Shown one piece after another: positions 9,949 to 19,249 of a stretch of DNA of 64,000 nt. Position 1 is the stretch's first letter. Each line of letters starts with the position of its first letter. The translations under genes were made by a program, and so were the position numbers. Below the pieces are notes generated by a model. That model saw only the letters and a list, made by a program, of their open reading frames with translations. It was not told where the DNA came from and did not search any database. This DNA is from an uncultured Bacteroidales bacterium (lineage in GTDB: Bacteria > Bacteroidota > Bacteroidia > Bacteroidales > Bacteroidaceae), in NCBI GenBank assembly GCA_945833885.1, contig CAMAFY010000012.1:1-64000 (forward strand). Direction: 5' to 3'.

Positions 9949-10068
9949 CTATGCTGGTAGGAAATGCGGGTCGGTGATGTGGAAGGTCCGGTGCCAGAAG
10001 GGCAGCGTACGCCTTACGGGTATGCCGCCGGCTGAAAAACACGCCGGATTTTTGGGAATGTCCGGTGT

Positions 10069-11367
10069 TCAGCGTTTGAAACGTTTGAGGACAAATTCGG
10101 GGTTGACGCGGAAATAGACCCCGAAGGAGAAGGGCTGACGGAAGCGTGCGGCATCCGTTTTTTCCGCTGTCGCCGATGCGTTTTCATCCTGAATTTCCGC
10201 CGAAGGGTAGTGAAGTGCGCCGCAGGCGTTGAGGTACACGTTGGCTTTTGCGCCGATGATGTAGGCATCGTTGGCGAAAGCCTTGGAATATTCCGCACTC
10301 AGGTATCCCGTCGTCATCCTTTCGAAGCGCGCACCGGGGTGTTTCAGGCTGAGGGTTCCGAAATATGGGCTGCCGTAGAGCGAACAGAAGTCGGCGGCAT
10401 GGAAGATGCCTGCGGTGAGGACAAGGTCGTGGTTGAGGGTCAACGATGCGTTTCCCCATAGTCCGATGCCGGAGTCGAAGGGCCAGAGGTCGCCGCTTTG
10501 CTGCAAGGCCGTCAGTGCGCTGACCTCGGCGTGCGCTGCCGTGATGCCGTTATTGCGCCGCACGGCGTATTCCCAACGGAGCCCTGCCGAGGCGTTTGCA
10601 ATGGTTTGCACCCCCATGTCGGTGGCATCCTGCTCTCCGCCACGGTGTTGTATGAGCAGGTTTACGGGCAGCAGCAGGGTGTGTGTCCCCTTTCTTTCCG
10701 CAGAACGACGGAGCAGACTGACCTGTTGTGCCCATCCCACGGTGAAAGCCTCCTGGTGGGTTGCCTCTTCAAAGATGTAACTTTGCCAGTTGATCCACAC
10801 GTCGCTGTGCCAGTGTTTGCGGTCGGCGATGACCTGGGCACCGGCTTCGGGGTCGTCGGTAAGCAGGAGTTCGGGGTTGTAGAGCGGCAACGGCAGGTGG
10901 TGAGTGGCGCCTCCGTAGATGTCGCCGACCACCAATGTCGTCAGACCTTTCCCCGGACGTTGCAGATGAGCCGTGGCGCGGAAGAAGGGAAGTGCGTGTG
11001 CGCCGTGCTGATATTGGCTGCCTTTCCATTGGGCGATGTCGTTGAAAACGTACGAAGGATACTTGTTCGCCCCCTCATAGACGGTGGCGTGTGCGCCGAG
11101 TTCCAGCGTGATCTCGCGGATAGGAAGGTAGGTCAGCCGAGGTTGCAGGCGGAATCCCGGGAGGGAATACCCCTTGACGACATTGCCGTCGTACTCGTTG
11201 TCCTTGAAGAATGCCAATGCCCCGACTTTCAGGCCGAGGGTTTTCACGCGCGTTGTGTCCTGACGGTAGTCCTCGCTTCCGAACCTGTGGTCGAAGGTGG
11301 TCTGTGCCGTGGCGGCGAAGGGCAGGGCGGTGGCCAGGAGGAATAGGATTTTTCTGATGTGTAGCAT
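10069..11367 (-). CDS. Secreted, probably outer-membrane beta-barrel protein of unknown function
   Basis: A 432-aa protein with a clear signal peptide (MLHIRKILFLLATALPFAATAQ). The remainder shows alternating hydrophobic strands with aromatic girdles (RLTYLPIREITLELGAHATVY) and a C-terminal strand (FSFGVYFRVNPEFVLKRF), so an outer-membrane barrel is likely. I do not recognise a named family. It starts 18 bp after the stop of the LtaS-type sulfatase gene and shares its terminator, so the two are probably cotranscribed and may serve envelope modification. Confidence 0.7.
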   Translation of the reverse strand: MLHIRKILFLLATALPFAATAQTTFDHRFGSEDYRQDTTRVKTLGLKVGALAFFKDNEYDGNVVKGYSLPGFRLQPRLTYLPIREITLELGAHATVYEGANKYPSYVFNDIAQWKGSQYQHGAHALPFFRATAHLQRPGKGLTTLVVGDIYGGATHHLPLPLYNPELLLTDDPEAGAQVIADRKHWHSDVWINWQSYIFEEATHQEAFTVGWAQQVSLLRRSAERKGTHTLLLPVNLLIQHRGGEQDATDMGVQTIANASAGLRWEYAVRRNNGITAAHAEVSALTALQQSGDLWPFDSGIGLWGNASLTLNHDLVLTAGIFHAADFCSLYGSPYFGTLSLKHPGARFERMTTGYLSAEYSKAFANDAYIIGAKANVYLNACGALHYPSAEIQDENASATAEKTDAARFRQPFSFGVYFRVNPEFVLKRFKR

Positions 11368-11385
11368 AGCAAGGATGGGGAGAAC

Positions 11386-13227
11386 TTATCGGTGAAGGGT
11401 CGGCCACAATTCGTCGTACGATGTCTGCAATATGGCCTTTCCGCGTTGTGTGCGCTGGTGTCCGTGCCCCGAGGTCCCTGCCTGCGGTCCGTATTCGGCG
11501 GCCTTTCCGCGGTCGTGCTGCGTGATAACCCTTTCGGCACCGGTGTCGAAGATGGTCGTTCCTGTGGCGTCGCGGTAAAGGAATCCTGAGGGGAAGGTGG
11601 AATATACGAAGGGACGGACATAACCTTCGGAGAGAACGTTGCGGCTCCAGCGGAACTCGTTGTGCGGAAGTTGCAGTTGCGCCAGCAGCGTGGCGGCGAT
11701 GTCGCTCTGGTTCATCAGCACCTGCATGCGCCGTGGCTCCTTTATCGCACCGCCCATCCAAAGCATCGGGGCATGGAAGTAGGCTTCGTCCTCATAGGAC
11801 TGCCCGTAGAGATAGCCGTGGTCGGGGAGAACGACGAGCAGCAGGTTGTCCCAGACGCCGCTATGTTTCAGACTGTCCACGAGGTCGCCCAATGCTGCAT
11901 CGGTGTAGGCAAAGGCGTTCAGCACGGGATCGTCAAAACGTTTTTCGGGGACAATCCACGGTTCGTGGCTCGAAATCGTCTGCCACACCACGAATTTGGG
12001 CTGTTCTGAGGGTGAGGCCATCAGGGTTGCCGCCTCGATGGCGGAGACACGGTCGTGAGCCCCCCATGAACAGTCGAGGGGAACTTCGGGAAACGTGTAC
12101 ATATCGCAGCATTCGAATCCGGTGTCGCGGAGGAATTCGCCCTTTCCCATGTTTGTCATCGGGCCGTGATACAGGTATTTCGGGCTGCTGTAACCGGCTT
12201 TCTTCAGGGAATGTGCCAGGGACGGCAGGCTGTCGTGGACCTCGGTATGCGTCATCAGTCCGAGGTCGGGATATGAAATCCAGCCCGACAGGGTGCTGAC
12301 GATGGCGCGGTCGGTGCGGAAGGAACTGCTGTAATAGTTTTCCCAATAGATGCTTTCGGGGATGAATTCCTCCATGCGTGCATCGACATTTGCCCCACCG
12401 AGAGTCTTGACGAACGGACTTCCGAAACTTTCAAGCAGGACAATCATGATGTCCGGCCGTTCGGAACGCAGCAATGTGTCGGTGTTTTCCCCCTCGACAT
12501 CGTAGAGACCGCTGAAAATCCGCGCGCAGTCGTCTTCCTCCATGCTGATATAGCGGTCGTGATAGGGGCGGGTGTGGAACGAAGAGAAGAAGGCGTAGAC
12601 GGGATTTGCCGCCGAATGGTTCAGAAAGAGCCGCTGATTCCAGTAGGCTGTGCCCTCTTCGACCGTCGATGCCAGCATGACGAAGGCGAAAACCACAATG
12701 GCTGGTGTCTGCCATTCTATGCCTTTTGCCCTGGAACGTGGCCTGTAGCGGTCGGGAGTTGACGGTTGGTCGGGGGTGAAGTACAGCGAAAGTGCGGTAA
12801 GTGCCAGCGTTCCCAGCACGCCACATCCGATGCGGCTGATGAGATAGTAGAGCGATACGCTGCTGGAGGCTCCTTCGGGATATGCTGCATACGAGAGGAT
12901 GACGGCATTGAGTTTGAAGTGCCAGTATTCATACATCACGGTGTCTGCCGTAATCAATACCACGATGAGGGCAGACATCAGCAGATAATAGGGTGCCAGC
13001 CACCGCCGGAGATGGCGGATAGGGAACAGGGAAAGCAGGGCGGGAAAGGCGAGGGCGGCGCTGGTAACGACAATATCCTGGAAGAGACCGTTCCACCATG
13101 CGCACACGACATCCCACATGCCATAGTCGCAGAATGCGATGTTGTATAGCATGAAAATGATGCGGCCGATGAGAAAGACCGACATCAGCAGATAGAAAAG
13201 GCGGATAAGGAAGTGGCTGGGTTTCAT
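11386..13227 (-). CDS. LTA synthase-family (sulfatase-fold) membrane phosphotransferase
   Basis: The start was moved to MKPSHFLIRLFYLL at 13227, where the first transmembrane helix begins, giving 613 aa. About five N-terminal helices are followed by an alkaline-phosphatase-superfamily domain: IMIVLLESFGSPFV (metal ligand), SSFRTDRAIVSTLSG (candidate catalytic Thr), WQTISSHEPW and VVLPDHGYL (metal ligands). The domain order is that of LtaS/phosphoethanolamine transferases. Bacteroidetes lack classical lipoteichoic acid, so the product is likely another lipid-headgroup or glycan phosphoryl transfer in the envelope. It is followed after 18 bp by a putative outer-membrane protein. Confidence 0.88.
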   Translation of the reverse strand: MKPSHFLIRLFYLLMSVFLIGRIIFMLYNIAFCDYGMWDVVCAWWNGLFQDIVVTSAALAFPALLSLFPIRHLRRWLAPYYLLMSALIVVLITADTVMYEYWHFKLNAVILSYAAYPEGASSSVSLYYLISRIGCGVLGTLALTALSLYFTPDQPSTPDRYRPRSRAKGIEWQTPAIVVFAFVMLASTVEEGTAYWNQRLFLNHSAANPVYAFFSSFHTRPYHDRYISMEEDDCARIFSGLYDVEGENTDTLLRSERPDIMIVLLESFGSPFVKTLGGANVDARMEEFIPESIYWENYYSSSFRTDRAIVSTLSGWISYPDLGLMTHTEVHDSLPSLAHSLKKAGYSSPKYLYHGPMTNMGKGEFLRDTGFECCDMYTFPEVPLDCSWGAHDRVSAIEAATLMASPSEQPKFVVWQTISSHEPWIVPEKRFDDPVLNAFAYTDAALGDLVDSLKHSGVWDNLLLVVLPDHGYLYGQSYEDEAYFHAPMLWMGGAIKEPRRMQVLMNQSDIAATLLAQLQLPHNEFRWSRNVLSEGYVRPFVYSTFPSGFLYRDATGTTIFDTGAERVITQHDRGKAAEYGPQAGTSGHGHQRTQRGKAILQTSYDELWPTLHR

Positions 13228-13304
13228 TGTTTTCAGAAGAAAGGATGCTGCCGTGGCGTCAGGAGAGCGGAGGTCAGGCGGGCGATGATGAAAATCCACG
13301 GAAC

Positions 13305-13546
13305 ATTTCCGGCGGGAACTGTCAAGGGAAATCCGGGAGAAAACCTTTGGAAATTCGGGAGATGTTCTTGGAAATAGGGGAGAGCCCTCCAGAGAGAGCG
13401 GGAAGGGATTCCCCGGAAATAGGTAAGAATGCTATAAGGTCCGTTGGGGATTCCTCGGAAAGCAGTGGGGAAATCTTTTGCAGAGCGTTGCGGATTCCAG
13501 TGTCCTATACGGTATTCCGGCAAACCATGACGGGCAACGGGGGGCA
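13305..13546. repeat. 22-bp degenerate tandem array, about 11 units
   Basis: Steps of exactly 22 bp from 13327 can be followed to about 13546, with one earlier unit at 13305. The first units share GGAAATCCGGGAGA-like starts; later ones keep a GGGATTC block at unit positions 10-17. The array nearly fills the gap between the sulfatase gene and pth. Confidence 0.65.
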
Positions 13547-13575
13547 TGGCATCAGGCGGTTTGCCGGGGGAAGAC

Positions 13576-14136
13576 TCATTTGCCGTTGTATTTGTTCATG
13601 GCACGTTGCAGGCCTTCGAGGGCATAGCAGCGGACAAAGTCGGCCGCCGTGGACAGCCGTTCGTCCATCTTCTCGCGCTCTTCGGTGGTGAAACCGCCGA
13701 GGACAAAGTCCACTTGTCCGCCTCGTGCGAAGTCGTTTCCGATGCCGAAGCGCAGACGGGCGTACTGTTGTGTCCCCAAAATCTGCGTGATGTGCCGCAG
13801 TCCGTTGTGTCCGCCCTCGCTTCCTGAGGGTTTCATACGGAGGGTTCCGAAGGGAAGTGCCAGGTCGTCGCTGATGACGAGCAGTTGGTTGACGTCGATT
13901 TTCTTCTCCTTCAGCCAGTAGCGTACGGCATTTCCGGAGAGATTCATATAAGTGGAGGGTTTGAGCAACAGGAGTTGCTGGTTTTTGACACGGATGGTTG
14001 TGACAAAGCCATATCGGCGGTCTTCCCAGGATGCTCCGGCGTCAGCGGCAAGTTTGTCCACAACCATGAAGCCCATGTTGTGTCTTGTGTCGGCGTATTC
14101 TGCGCCGATGTTTCCCAGTCCTACAATCAGAAACAT
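13576..14136 (-). CDS. pth: Peptidyl-tRNA hydrolase
   Basis: Releases peptides from peptidyl-tRNA that drops off ribosomes. The ORF track gives 260 aa, but homology begins at [14 protein letters not shown] (14136), leaving 186 aa, the normal family length. The substrate-binding Asn (GLGNIG), catalytic His (TRHNMGF), [10 protein letters not shown] loop and GGHNGLRHI motif are all present. An alternative start at 14214 would add a 26-residue tail and cannot be excluded. It follows rplY on the same strand, a common pairing, but a strong terminator lies between them. Confidence 0.95.
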   Translation of the reverse strand: MFLIVGLGNIGAEYADTRHNMGFMVVDKLAADAGASWEDRRYGFVTTIRVKNQQLLLLKPSTYMNLSGNAVRYWLKEKKIDVNQLLVISDDLALPFGTLRMKPSGSEGGHNGLRHITQILGTQQYARLRFGIGNDFARGGQVDFVLGGFTTEEREKMDERLSTAADFVRCYALEGLQRAMNKYNGK

Positions 14137-14306
14137 TGGTTCTTCGATATTTTTTTCGGCTTTTTCGCAGTGACAGCACATGCGTTTGAGCCAGTTTTTC
14201 AGAGATGTGAGCATGGATGCCAGGTGGTTTTGTGCGGAAACGCGTTCAGGGTCCGGAATCGCTGCCGCGAAGGTTCCGTCCTTTCCTTTCCGTTTCTGAA
14301 AAGAAA

Positions 14307-14360
14307 AAGTGCCAACGTGCAATCTCCGACGTAGAAGTGGAGCGTGACACGTTGGCACTT
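14307..14360 (-). terminator. Terminator between rplY and pth
   Basis: A perfect 13-bp inverted repeat (AAGTGCCAACGTG / CACGTTGGCACTT) with a 28-nt loop is followed on the minus strand by TTTCTTTTC. It would end or attenuate rplY transcripts. pth would then depend on readthrough or on its own promoter inside the 14137-14306 interval. Confidence 0.8.
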
Positions 14361-14404
14361 GTTTCTTATCAACTGTGAGACAGTGTTGCGCTGTCTATGC
14401 TGTT

Positions 14405-15007
14405 TTATTTGGCAGCGGCGGCAGCAGCAGCGGCACCACGGGCGGCACGTGTCATCTGAACGCTGACAACGACAACCTCCTTGGGGGTAACGAGTTCGAG
14501 ACCTTCGAAGGAAAGTTCGCCACACTTGATGCTCTTGCCGAGTTCAAGGTTGGTAACATCGATGACGAGTTTCTCGGGGATGGCGGTGTAGGGAGCGCGA
14601 ACATTGAGTTTGCGGACCATGGTCACCAACTTACCACCGGCACGTACACCAGCTGCAAGACCCTGAGGAGCGACGGGAACACCCATAACGATGGGCTTCT
14701 CATCGGTAACCTCGAAGAAATCAACGTGGATGACGTTGTCCTTAACGGGGTGGAACTGGATTTCGCGCATCACAGCCTTGTGCTCAACGCCGTCGATGTT
14801 GATGTTTACGAGATAGATGTGGGGAGTGTAGACGCACTTGTCGATTTCCTTGTTGGAAACGAGGAAGTGAGTGGCAACGGGATTGCCCTGCTCGTCCTTG
14901 TTCTCACCGTACATTACGCAGGGAACGAGGCCCTGGGCGCGATACATCTTGGAAGCCTTCTTGCCAAGATCGCTGCGGAGTTGACCGCTGATAGAAATAC
15001 TTTTCAT
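14405..15007 (-). CDS. rplY: 50S ribosomal protein L25 (general stress protein Ctc type)
   Basis: Binds 5S rRNA in the large subunit. The 200-aa product has the N-terminal L25 beta-barrel (SGQLRSDLGKKASKMYRAQGLVPCVMYG) and the C-terminal TL5/Ctc extension (NVRAPYTAIPEKLVIDVTNLELG). It ends in an unusual alanine tract before Lys, encoded by GCN repeats, which is the sort of low-complexity tail seen in many Bacteroidetes L25 proteins. A well-formed promoter lies 170 bp upstream, leaving a long leader. Confidence 0.96.
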   Translation of the reverse strand: MKSISISGQLRSDLGKKASKMYRAQGLVPCVMYGENKDEQGNPVATHFLVSNKEIDKCVYTPHIYLVNINIDGVEHKAVMREIQFHPVKDNVIHVDFFEVTDEKPIVMGVPVAPQGLAAGVRAGGKLVTMVRKLNVRAPYTAIPEKLVIDVTNLELGKSIKCGELSFEGLELVTPKEVVVVSVQMTRAARGAAAAAAAAK

Positions 15008-15182
15008 TTTGTTTTTAGATGTGTTACTCTAAATTAAGTGGATGTTTTTGTGCGCCCCTCCTAATCATTGCGCAAAGGAAAATGCGTTTTTGCGCGAGAA
15101 AAATCGGGGCGAACCGGCTTAATTCGCCATCACACGTGGGGCATTCTACGGAGGAATGCCTTGATAGATTGCAAATCGGGCG

Positions 15183-15214
15183 CAAATTTACTAAGTGCCC
15201 GGCGAATATTCAAA
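15183..15214 (-). promoter_or_regulatory. Bacteroidetes-type promoter for rplY
   Basis: On the minus strand TTTG is followed by exactly 20 nt and then TAAATTTG. This is an exact match to the consensus. The predicted transcript starts about 170 nt before the rplY start codon, so a structured or regulatory leader is possible. Confidence 0.75.
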
Positions 15215-15222
15215 CGGAGGAA

Positions 15223-15591
15223 TTAAAATTCAACGTCAAAATCTCCGTTGACGTCTGTTTTGACATTTTCGCCTGTCGCTTCGCCCTCTTTATGGTATTC
15301 GTGCGGTGTCAGGGGCTTGCGGTTGCTGATATATTGTGCAGCATCGGTGAAAGCGTCGAGGAAAGCAACGATGTCTTCGCGATAAAGGAAGATTTTATGT
15401 TTCTCGAAAACCGGAGCGCTGTTCTCACTTCCCTCCTGGGTGCGCTTGCTTTCTGTGATGGAAAGATAGTATTCGTCCTTACTATCCTGCTTGACATCGA
15501 TATAATACACACGGCGTCCGGCCTTGATTGTCTTGCTGTAAAGCATGGCTTCGGGAACCCATGTGCGGTTGGTCTTTTTTTCGGTCTGCAT
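15223..15591 (-). CDS. DUF3276 PUR-domain nucleic-acid-binding protein
   Basis: A 122-aa protein of the DUF3276 family, which adopts the PUR repeat fold known from Borrelia BpuR and eukaryotic Pur-alpha. The fold is visible as TIKAGRRVYYIDVKQDSKDEYYLSITES followed by the helix EDIVAFLDAFTDAAQYI. Such proteins bind single-stranded DNA or RNA. The last 30 residues are acidic and probably disordered. It lies upstream of rplY on the same strand, with the rplY promoter immediately after its stop codon. Targets in Bacteroidetes are unknown to me. Confidence 0.88.
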   Translation of the reverse strand: MQTEKKTNRTWVPEAMLYSKTIKAGRRVYYIDVKQDSKDEYYLSITESKRTQEGSENSAPVFEKHKIFLYREDIVAFLDAFTDAAQYISNRKPLTPHEYHKEGEATGENVKTDVNGDFDVEF

Positions 15592-15814
15592 AGTTTTTAT
15601 TGAAAAATGGTGACTTGTGCCTCTTGGCTTTCACCGTATCATGTAATGTTGGTTTGCTGTTTGAATGATCTTGTTTCCGAAAAAACTTCTCGCGAAGTTG
15701 CTGCAAAGGAACGACGAATTTGAAGAGCGTGCAAATTTTTACGCTCTAAATTTTCATCTTCAGAGTGTATTTTAATACGATGTATATTAGGAATGACAAA
15801 AAAAAGCGCAAACT

Positions 15815-15846
15815 TTTGTGCTCCTCGTCGGATTTTTGTAATTTTG
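15815..15846 (+). promoter_or_regulatory. Bacteroidetes-type promoter for nusB
   Basis: TTTG, 20 nt, TAATTTTG: an exact consensus match 67 nt before the chosen nusB start. It also shows that the ORF-track start at 15793 cannot be used. The remainder of the 15592-15912 gap holds no gene I can support. Confidence 0.78.
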
Positions 15847-15912
15847 CCGCACAGACAGTTTTTGCAAAAACACCTTTTTCTCATTCCCAAAGGGGAACAA
15901 AAAGACGCTATT

Positions 15913-16827
15913 ATGATCAATAGAGCTTTAATCCGTCTCAAAGTAGTGCAACTCATTTACGCCTACTATCACAACGAAGGCAAGACTACGGAGGTAGCCT
16001 TGACGGAACTTGATTACAGTCTTAACAAATCTTACGACCTCTACCTGACGCTTCTCGCGTTTCTTCTTGAGATACACCGCATCGCCCAATACAAGGTGGG
16101 TGTGCGCGAACGTTCGGGTTTGCGTCCTGCTGAGGCTGATGTGCTCATTACGGAAAACCGTTTCCTTCAGCAGTTGGCCCAGAATACCGCACTCATTGAA
16201 TGGGAAAGCAAACAGAAATTCAGGTGGACCAGCGAGGAAGCCTTTGTGAAACGCATCTATACGAATTGGACTGATGACGATGTCTTCGGCGATTATGCCG
16301 ACCGTTCTCACCGCGATTATGAGGACGACCGCGAACTCGTGCGTAAACTTTACAAGAAATTCGTGGTCAACAACGAGGATTTCGCCCCTGTTTTGGAGGA
16401 CATCTCGCTCTATTGGAACGATGATAAGGAAATCATCGACAGTTTCGTGCTCAAAACCATCAAACGTTTCGCCCCCGAAAATGGTGCCGACCAGCCCCTC
16501 CTCCCCGCATATAATGCCAAGGAGGACCATGAGTTCGCCCGCACACTCTTCATCACGACCATCGAGAATTGCGATGAAATCCGCGGAATGATGGAGCATG
16601 CCAGCCGTAACTGGGACATTTCGCGCATGGCTTTCATGGATGTCATCATCATGCAGATTGCCATTTCCGAAATCATTGCCTTCCCTTCCATCCCGCTTAA
16701 CGTGACTTTCAGCGAATATATTGACATCGCCAAAGTGTATTCCACCCCGAATTCCTACAAGTATGTCAATGGTATGCTCAACAACATTACCCGACAGTTG
16801 CAGGAGAAGGGCGTCATCCATAAATGA
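15913..16827 (+). CDS. nusB: Transcription antitermination factor NusB (long Bacteroidetes form)
   Basis: Start set at MINRALIRLKVVQLIYAYY (15913), downstream of the promoter, giving 304 aa. The NusB fold is recognisable at the N-terminal helix and in the C-terminal SRNWDISRMAFMDVIIMQIAISEIIAFP..VTFSEYIDIAKVYS block, which contributes to NusE and boxA RNA binding. The 300-aa length, twice that of E. coli NusB, is normal for Bacteroidetes and comes from an inserted central region. It heads the nusB-yajC-ybbR-coaE series often conserved in this phylum, here spread by a 600-bp repeat-filled gap. Its stop codon lies inside the first unit of a 44-bp repeat. Confidence 0.93.
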   Translation: MINRALIRLKVVQLIYAYYHNEGKTTEVALTELDYSLNKSYDLYLTLLAFLLEIHRIAQYKVGVRERSGLRPAEADVLITENRFLQQLAQNTALIEWESKQKFRWTSEEAFVKRIYTNWTDDDVFGDYADRSHRDYEDDRELVRKLYKKFVVNNEDFAPVLEDISLYWNDDKEIIDSFVLKTIKRFAPENGADQPLLPAYNAKEDHEFARTLFITTIENCDEIRGMMEHASRNWDISRMAFMDVIIMQIAISEIIAFPSIPLNVTFSEYIDIAKVYSTPNSYKYVNGMLNNITRQLQEKGVIHK

Positions 16828-16930
16828 AATGATCGTCATTTGCGGCTAAGAGGTTTGTCATCCACAAATGAAAGGACCGTCATTTACGGCTAAGATGGTT
16901 GGCATCCACAAATAAAAGGACCCTGAACAT
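16816..16930. repeat. 44-bp tandem repeat, 2.6 copies, overlapping the nusB stop
   Basis: Copies begin at 16816, 16860 and 16904 (ATCCAYAAATGAAA). The 44-bp unit is twice the 22-bp step seen elsewhere and its two halves are weakly similar. The first copy overlaps the last codons of nusB. Confidence 0.85.
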
Positions 16931-16991
16931 CAATCCTCATCCCCGTCTTTCCATCCGTTTTTTTTGCGCGCGCGTAATTATTATATGTGTA

Positions 16992-17140
16992 GTACGTCCT
17001 GTATTCTAATGGAGTATTTCATGTATTGTAATGTAGTGTTCCCTGGATATAATGGTGTACGTCTTGCCGAATGATGGTGTATGCCTTGTCATATAAGGGA
17101 CTGCGCTTTATCAAACAAAGGGGATGTGCCTTGTCCGTCA
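16992..17140. repeat. 22-bp degenerate tandem array, about 7 units
   Basis: Units start GTACGTCCTG, GTATTTCATG, GTGTTCCCTG, GTACGTCTTG, GTATGCCTTG and so on, each ending near AATGGT. All steps are 22 bp except one of 21. The remaining sequence to yajC (17141-17435) holds a 101-aa ORF without recognisable features, which I do not call as a gene. Confidence 0.75.
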
Positions 17141-17435
17141 CCATGTCATGTCACGCGGTAGGCGGAAGTCGGGCAAGCCTGGCGTGGCGTATAAAGTGCA
17201 AGGACTCTGGATGCGGTGTGTGAAAACGCGCTCCTTTCGTGCCGCGATGTCGCCTTTTGGCAGCGAATCCTTCCGTACTTTCGGATTGGATGAACGGCAA
17301 CAGGCACGCATTCAACCGCTCTTTCAGGGCGGATTCACGGTAATGCTTATGCATTCTTCCGAATTTTCGTGCCGGATTTACGACACACAGACATGTATAA
17401 TATCAATCATTTTCAAAAATAACAAGTAAATTCCC

Positions 17436-17744
17436 ATGATCACTCTTCTTCAGTCCGCCAATGGACAGCAGAGCATGCTTCCCACCATTCTGATGATGGT
17501 GGTACTTTTCGTCATTGTCTACTTCTTCATGATCCGTCCTCAGCAGAAAAAGCAGAAGGAAATCCAGAAATTCCGCAACTCTCTCACTGTCGGACAGGAC
17601 GTTATCACCATTGGAGGTCTGCACGGAACCATCAAATCCATCAGCGATAATACCATCGTTCTCAAAGTTGCTACCGGCGTGGAACTGACATTCGAGAAGA
17701 GCGCCATCGTTCCCCTCGGCACTCCTGCCGGACAGCAGGCCTGA
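17436..17744 (+). CDS. yajC: Preprotein translocase accessory subunit YajC
   Basis: A 102-aa single-pass membrane protein of the SecDF-YajC complex. One transmembrane helix (TILMMVVLFVIVYFFMI) is followed by the signature RPQQKKQKE and a small cytosolic domain with GQDVITIGGLHGTI and VELTFEKSAI. Length is typical. It sits between nusB and the YbbR-domain gene as in many Bacteroidetes. Confidence 0.96.
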   Translation: MITLLQSANGQQSMLPTILMMVVLFVIVYFFMIRPQQKKQKEIQKFRNSLTVGQDVITIGGLHGTIKSISDNTIVLKVATGVELTFEKSAIVPLGTPAGQQA

Positions 17745-18074
17745 CACACGGGACCATTCACCGGACATTCTGTCGGTTGACGAAGGCTCCGCACCAATGA
17801 AAGGGTGTGGATTGTTCCGCGTCCGCCAAATATCGGACGATGGCAAGTGGGCTTTTCTCTCCGCTCCGCTTGTCGGACATTTGGCAGGGGAACCGGCGGA
17901 TTGCTGCATTCTTACAGCCGATGTCCGGAACGCCGCTGGCCTTTTCCCCGCGCCTCACTCCGGACAGATGACAGAATCCGTGAAGAAATTCCGCAGTTCA
18001 GAGCGGACGTTGTAGCGTCCCGCGTCCACCTTTATCATAATGCTAATTCATAACGGCTGCAACTTCCGCCCAAT
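17745..18074. other. Intergenic region with an imperfect inverted repeat
   Basis: A 330-bp gap between yajC and the YbbR-like gene. GCCAAATATCGGAC near 17824 and GTCGGACATTTGGC near 17873 form an imperfect inverted repeat with a loop of about 35 nt. It lacks a following T-tract. No gene or clear promoter was seen. Confidence 0.4.
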
Positions 18075-19055
18075 ATGAATCGTTTGAAACATATTATGTC
18101 CCGCACGAGCGGCTACCTGTCCCGTATATGGAACAGGCAGTTGCTCGTGTTTTTCTTTTTTCTTGTCCTTTCCTCCATCTTTTGGGTCTTCACTGCCGGT
18201 AAGGAAGTCCGTGAAGAGGAGTTCGATGTGGACGTAAATCTGGTGGGGGTTCCGAACAATGTGGTGATAACTACAGAACCGCCGCGCAAACTTTCCCTGA
18301 AATTGAAGGACGAGGTTTTTACTCTCCTCAATTATAAGTACAGGAAAAACTTCCGCGTCACCATCGATTGGAACAACGTTGCCACACCTTCGGGACACGT
18401 CCGTTTGTTCACTCCGAACCTTATCAAGCCGGTTTTGGCCTCGTTGCAGAGTTCTACCGAGGTCGTTTCCTGCCGTCCCGATACCATAGACTTCTATTAT
18501 AACTATGGACAGTCGAAGTGGGTGAACGTCATTTTCCAGGGTAGTGTCAGCGCTGATTCGTCGTATCATATCATCGCCTCCGAACTTTCGCCGCGCCGTG
18601 TGCAGGTTTATGCCTCGAAGAACGTGATTGACACCATCACGGGCGCCTATATCGTGCCGGTAGCATTGGACAATCTTACCGACACCACCATCGTCAATGT
18701 GGAATTCCAGAAGGTCAAGGGCGCGAAGTTCGACAAGAGCGGTGCGACACTTACCGTCTATGCCGACCGGATGGTGGAGAAAACGGTGAGCGTGCCTGTA
18801 CGTGGTGTGAACTTCCCCGCAGGAAAGACGTTGCGAACCTTCCCCGCGAAGGTCGATGTCACCTTCCTTGTCGGCACCAGACAGTACAAGGACATCAACG
18901 AGGAGTCGTTCACCATCGTGCTGAACTACGAGGAACTGCTCGAGGACAGCGATAACCGTTGCCCCCTCCGCTTGAAGTCGCTCCCCGTCGGTGTACAGCA
19001 TGCCCGCATAAAGCCCGGCGAGGTGGAATTCATCATCGAGGAAACGGGAGAATAG
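18075..19055 (+). CDS. YbbR-like (CdaR-type) domain protein
   Basis: A 326-aa membrane-anchored protein with an N-terminal helix (QLLVFFFFLVLSSIFWVFTAG) and extracytoplasmic YbbR-type repeats (NNVVITTEPPRKLSLKLKD; SAGT-like VSVPVRGVNFPAGKTLRTFPAKVDVTF). In Firmicutes, YbbR/CdaR regulates the diadenylate cyclase CdaA; the Bacteroidetes protein is not proven to do so, and no cyclase gene is in this window. It lies upstream of coaE, with 194 bp between them. Confidence 0.85.
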   Translation: MNRLKHIMSRTSGYLSRIWNRQLLVFFFFLVLSSIFWVFTAGKEVREEEFDVDVNLVGVPNNVVITTEPPRKLSLKLKDEVFTLLNYKYRKNFRVTIDWNNVATPSGHVRLFTPNLIKPVLASLQSSTEVVSCRPDTIDFYYNYGQSKWVNVIFQGSVSADSSYHIIASELSPRRVQVYASKNVIDTITGAYIVPVALDNLTDTTIVNVEFQKVKGAKFDKSGATLTVYADRMVEKTVSVPVRGVNFPAGKTLRTFPAKVDVTFLVGTRQYKDINEESFTIVLNYEELLEDSDNRCPLRLKSLPVGVQHARIKPGEVEFIIEETGE

Positions 19056-19249
19056 CCATCCCTCCCTTGCTCCGTTTTCCCCGCTTTTCCGATAATCCGG
19101 AAGGGTGGAACATAAGCATGTGGGCATATCTTCCATGCTGCCATGGCGAGAAAACGAAGAACGAAGTTCCACGTTTTCATGCTGCCAACGTTTGGCATCC
19201 GTGGGCGAATCCAGCCTTTTCCCCTATCCTGAAAACACAGCAATCCATC

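Noticed and set aside
17124-17429. 101-aa ORF between nusB and yajC
   Set aside because: Begins inside a repeat array, is rich in Arg/Ser/Cys, resembles no family, and has no promoter of its own.
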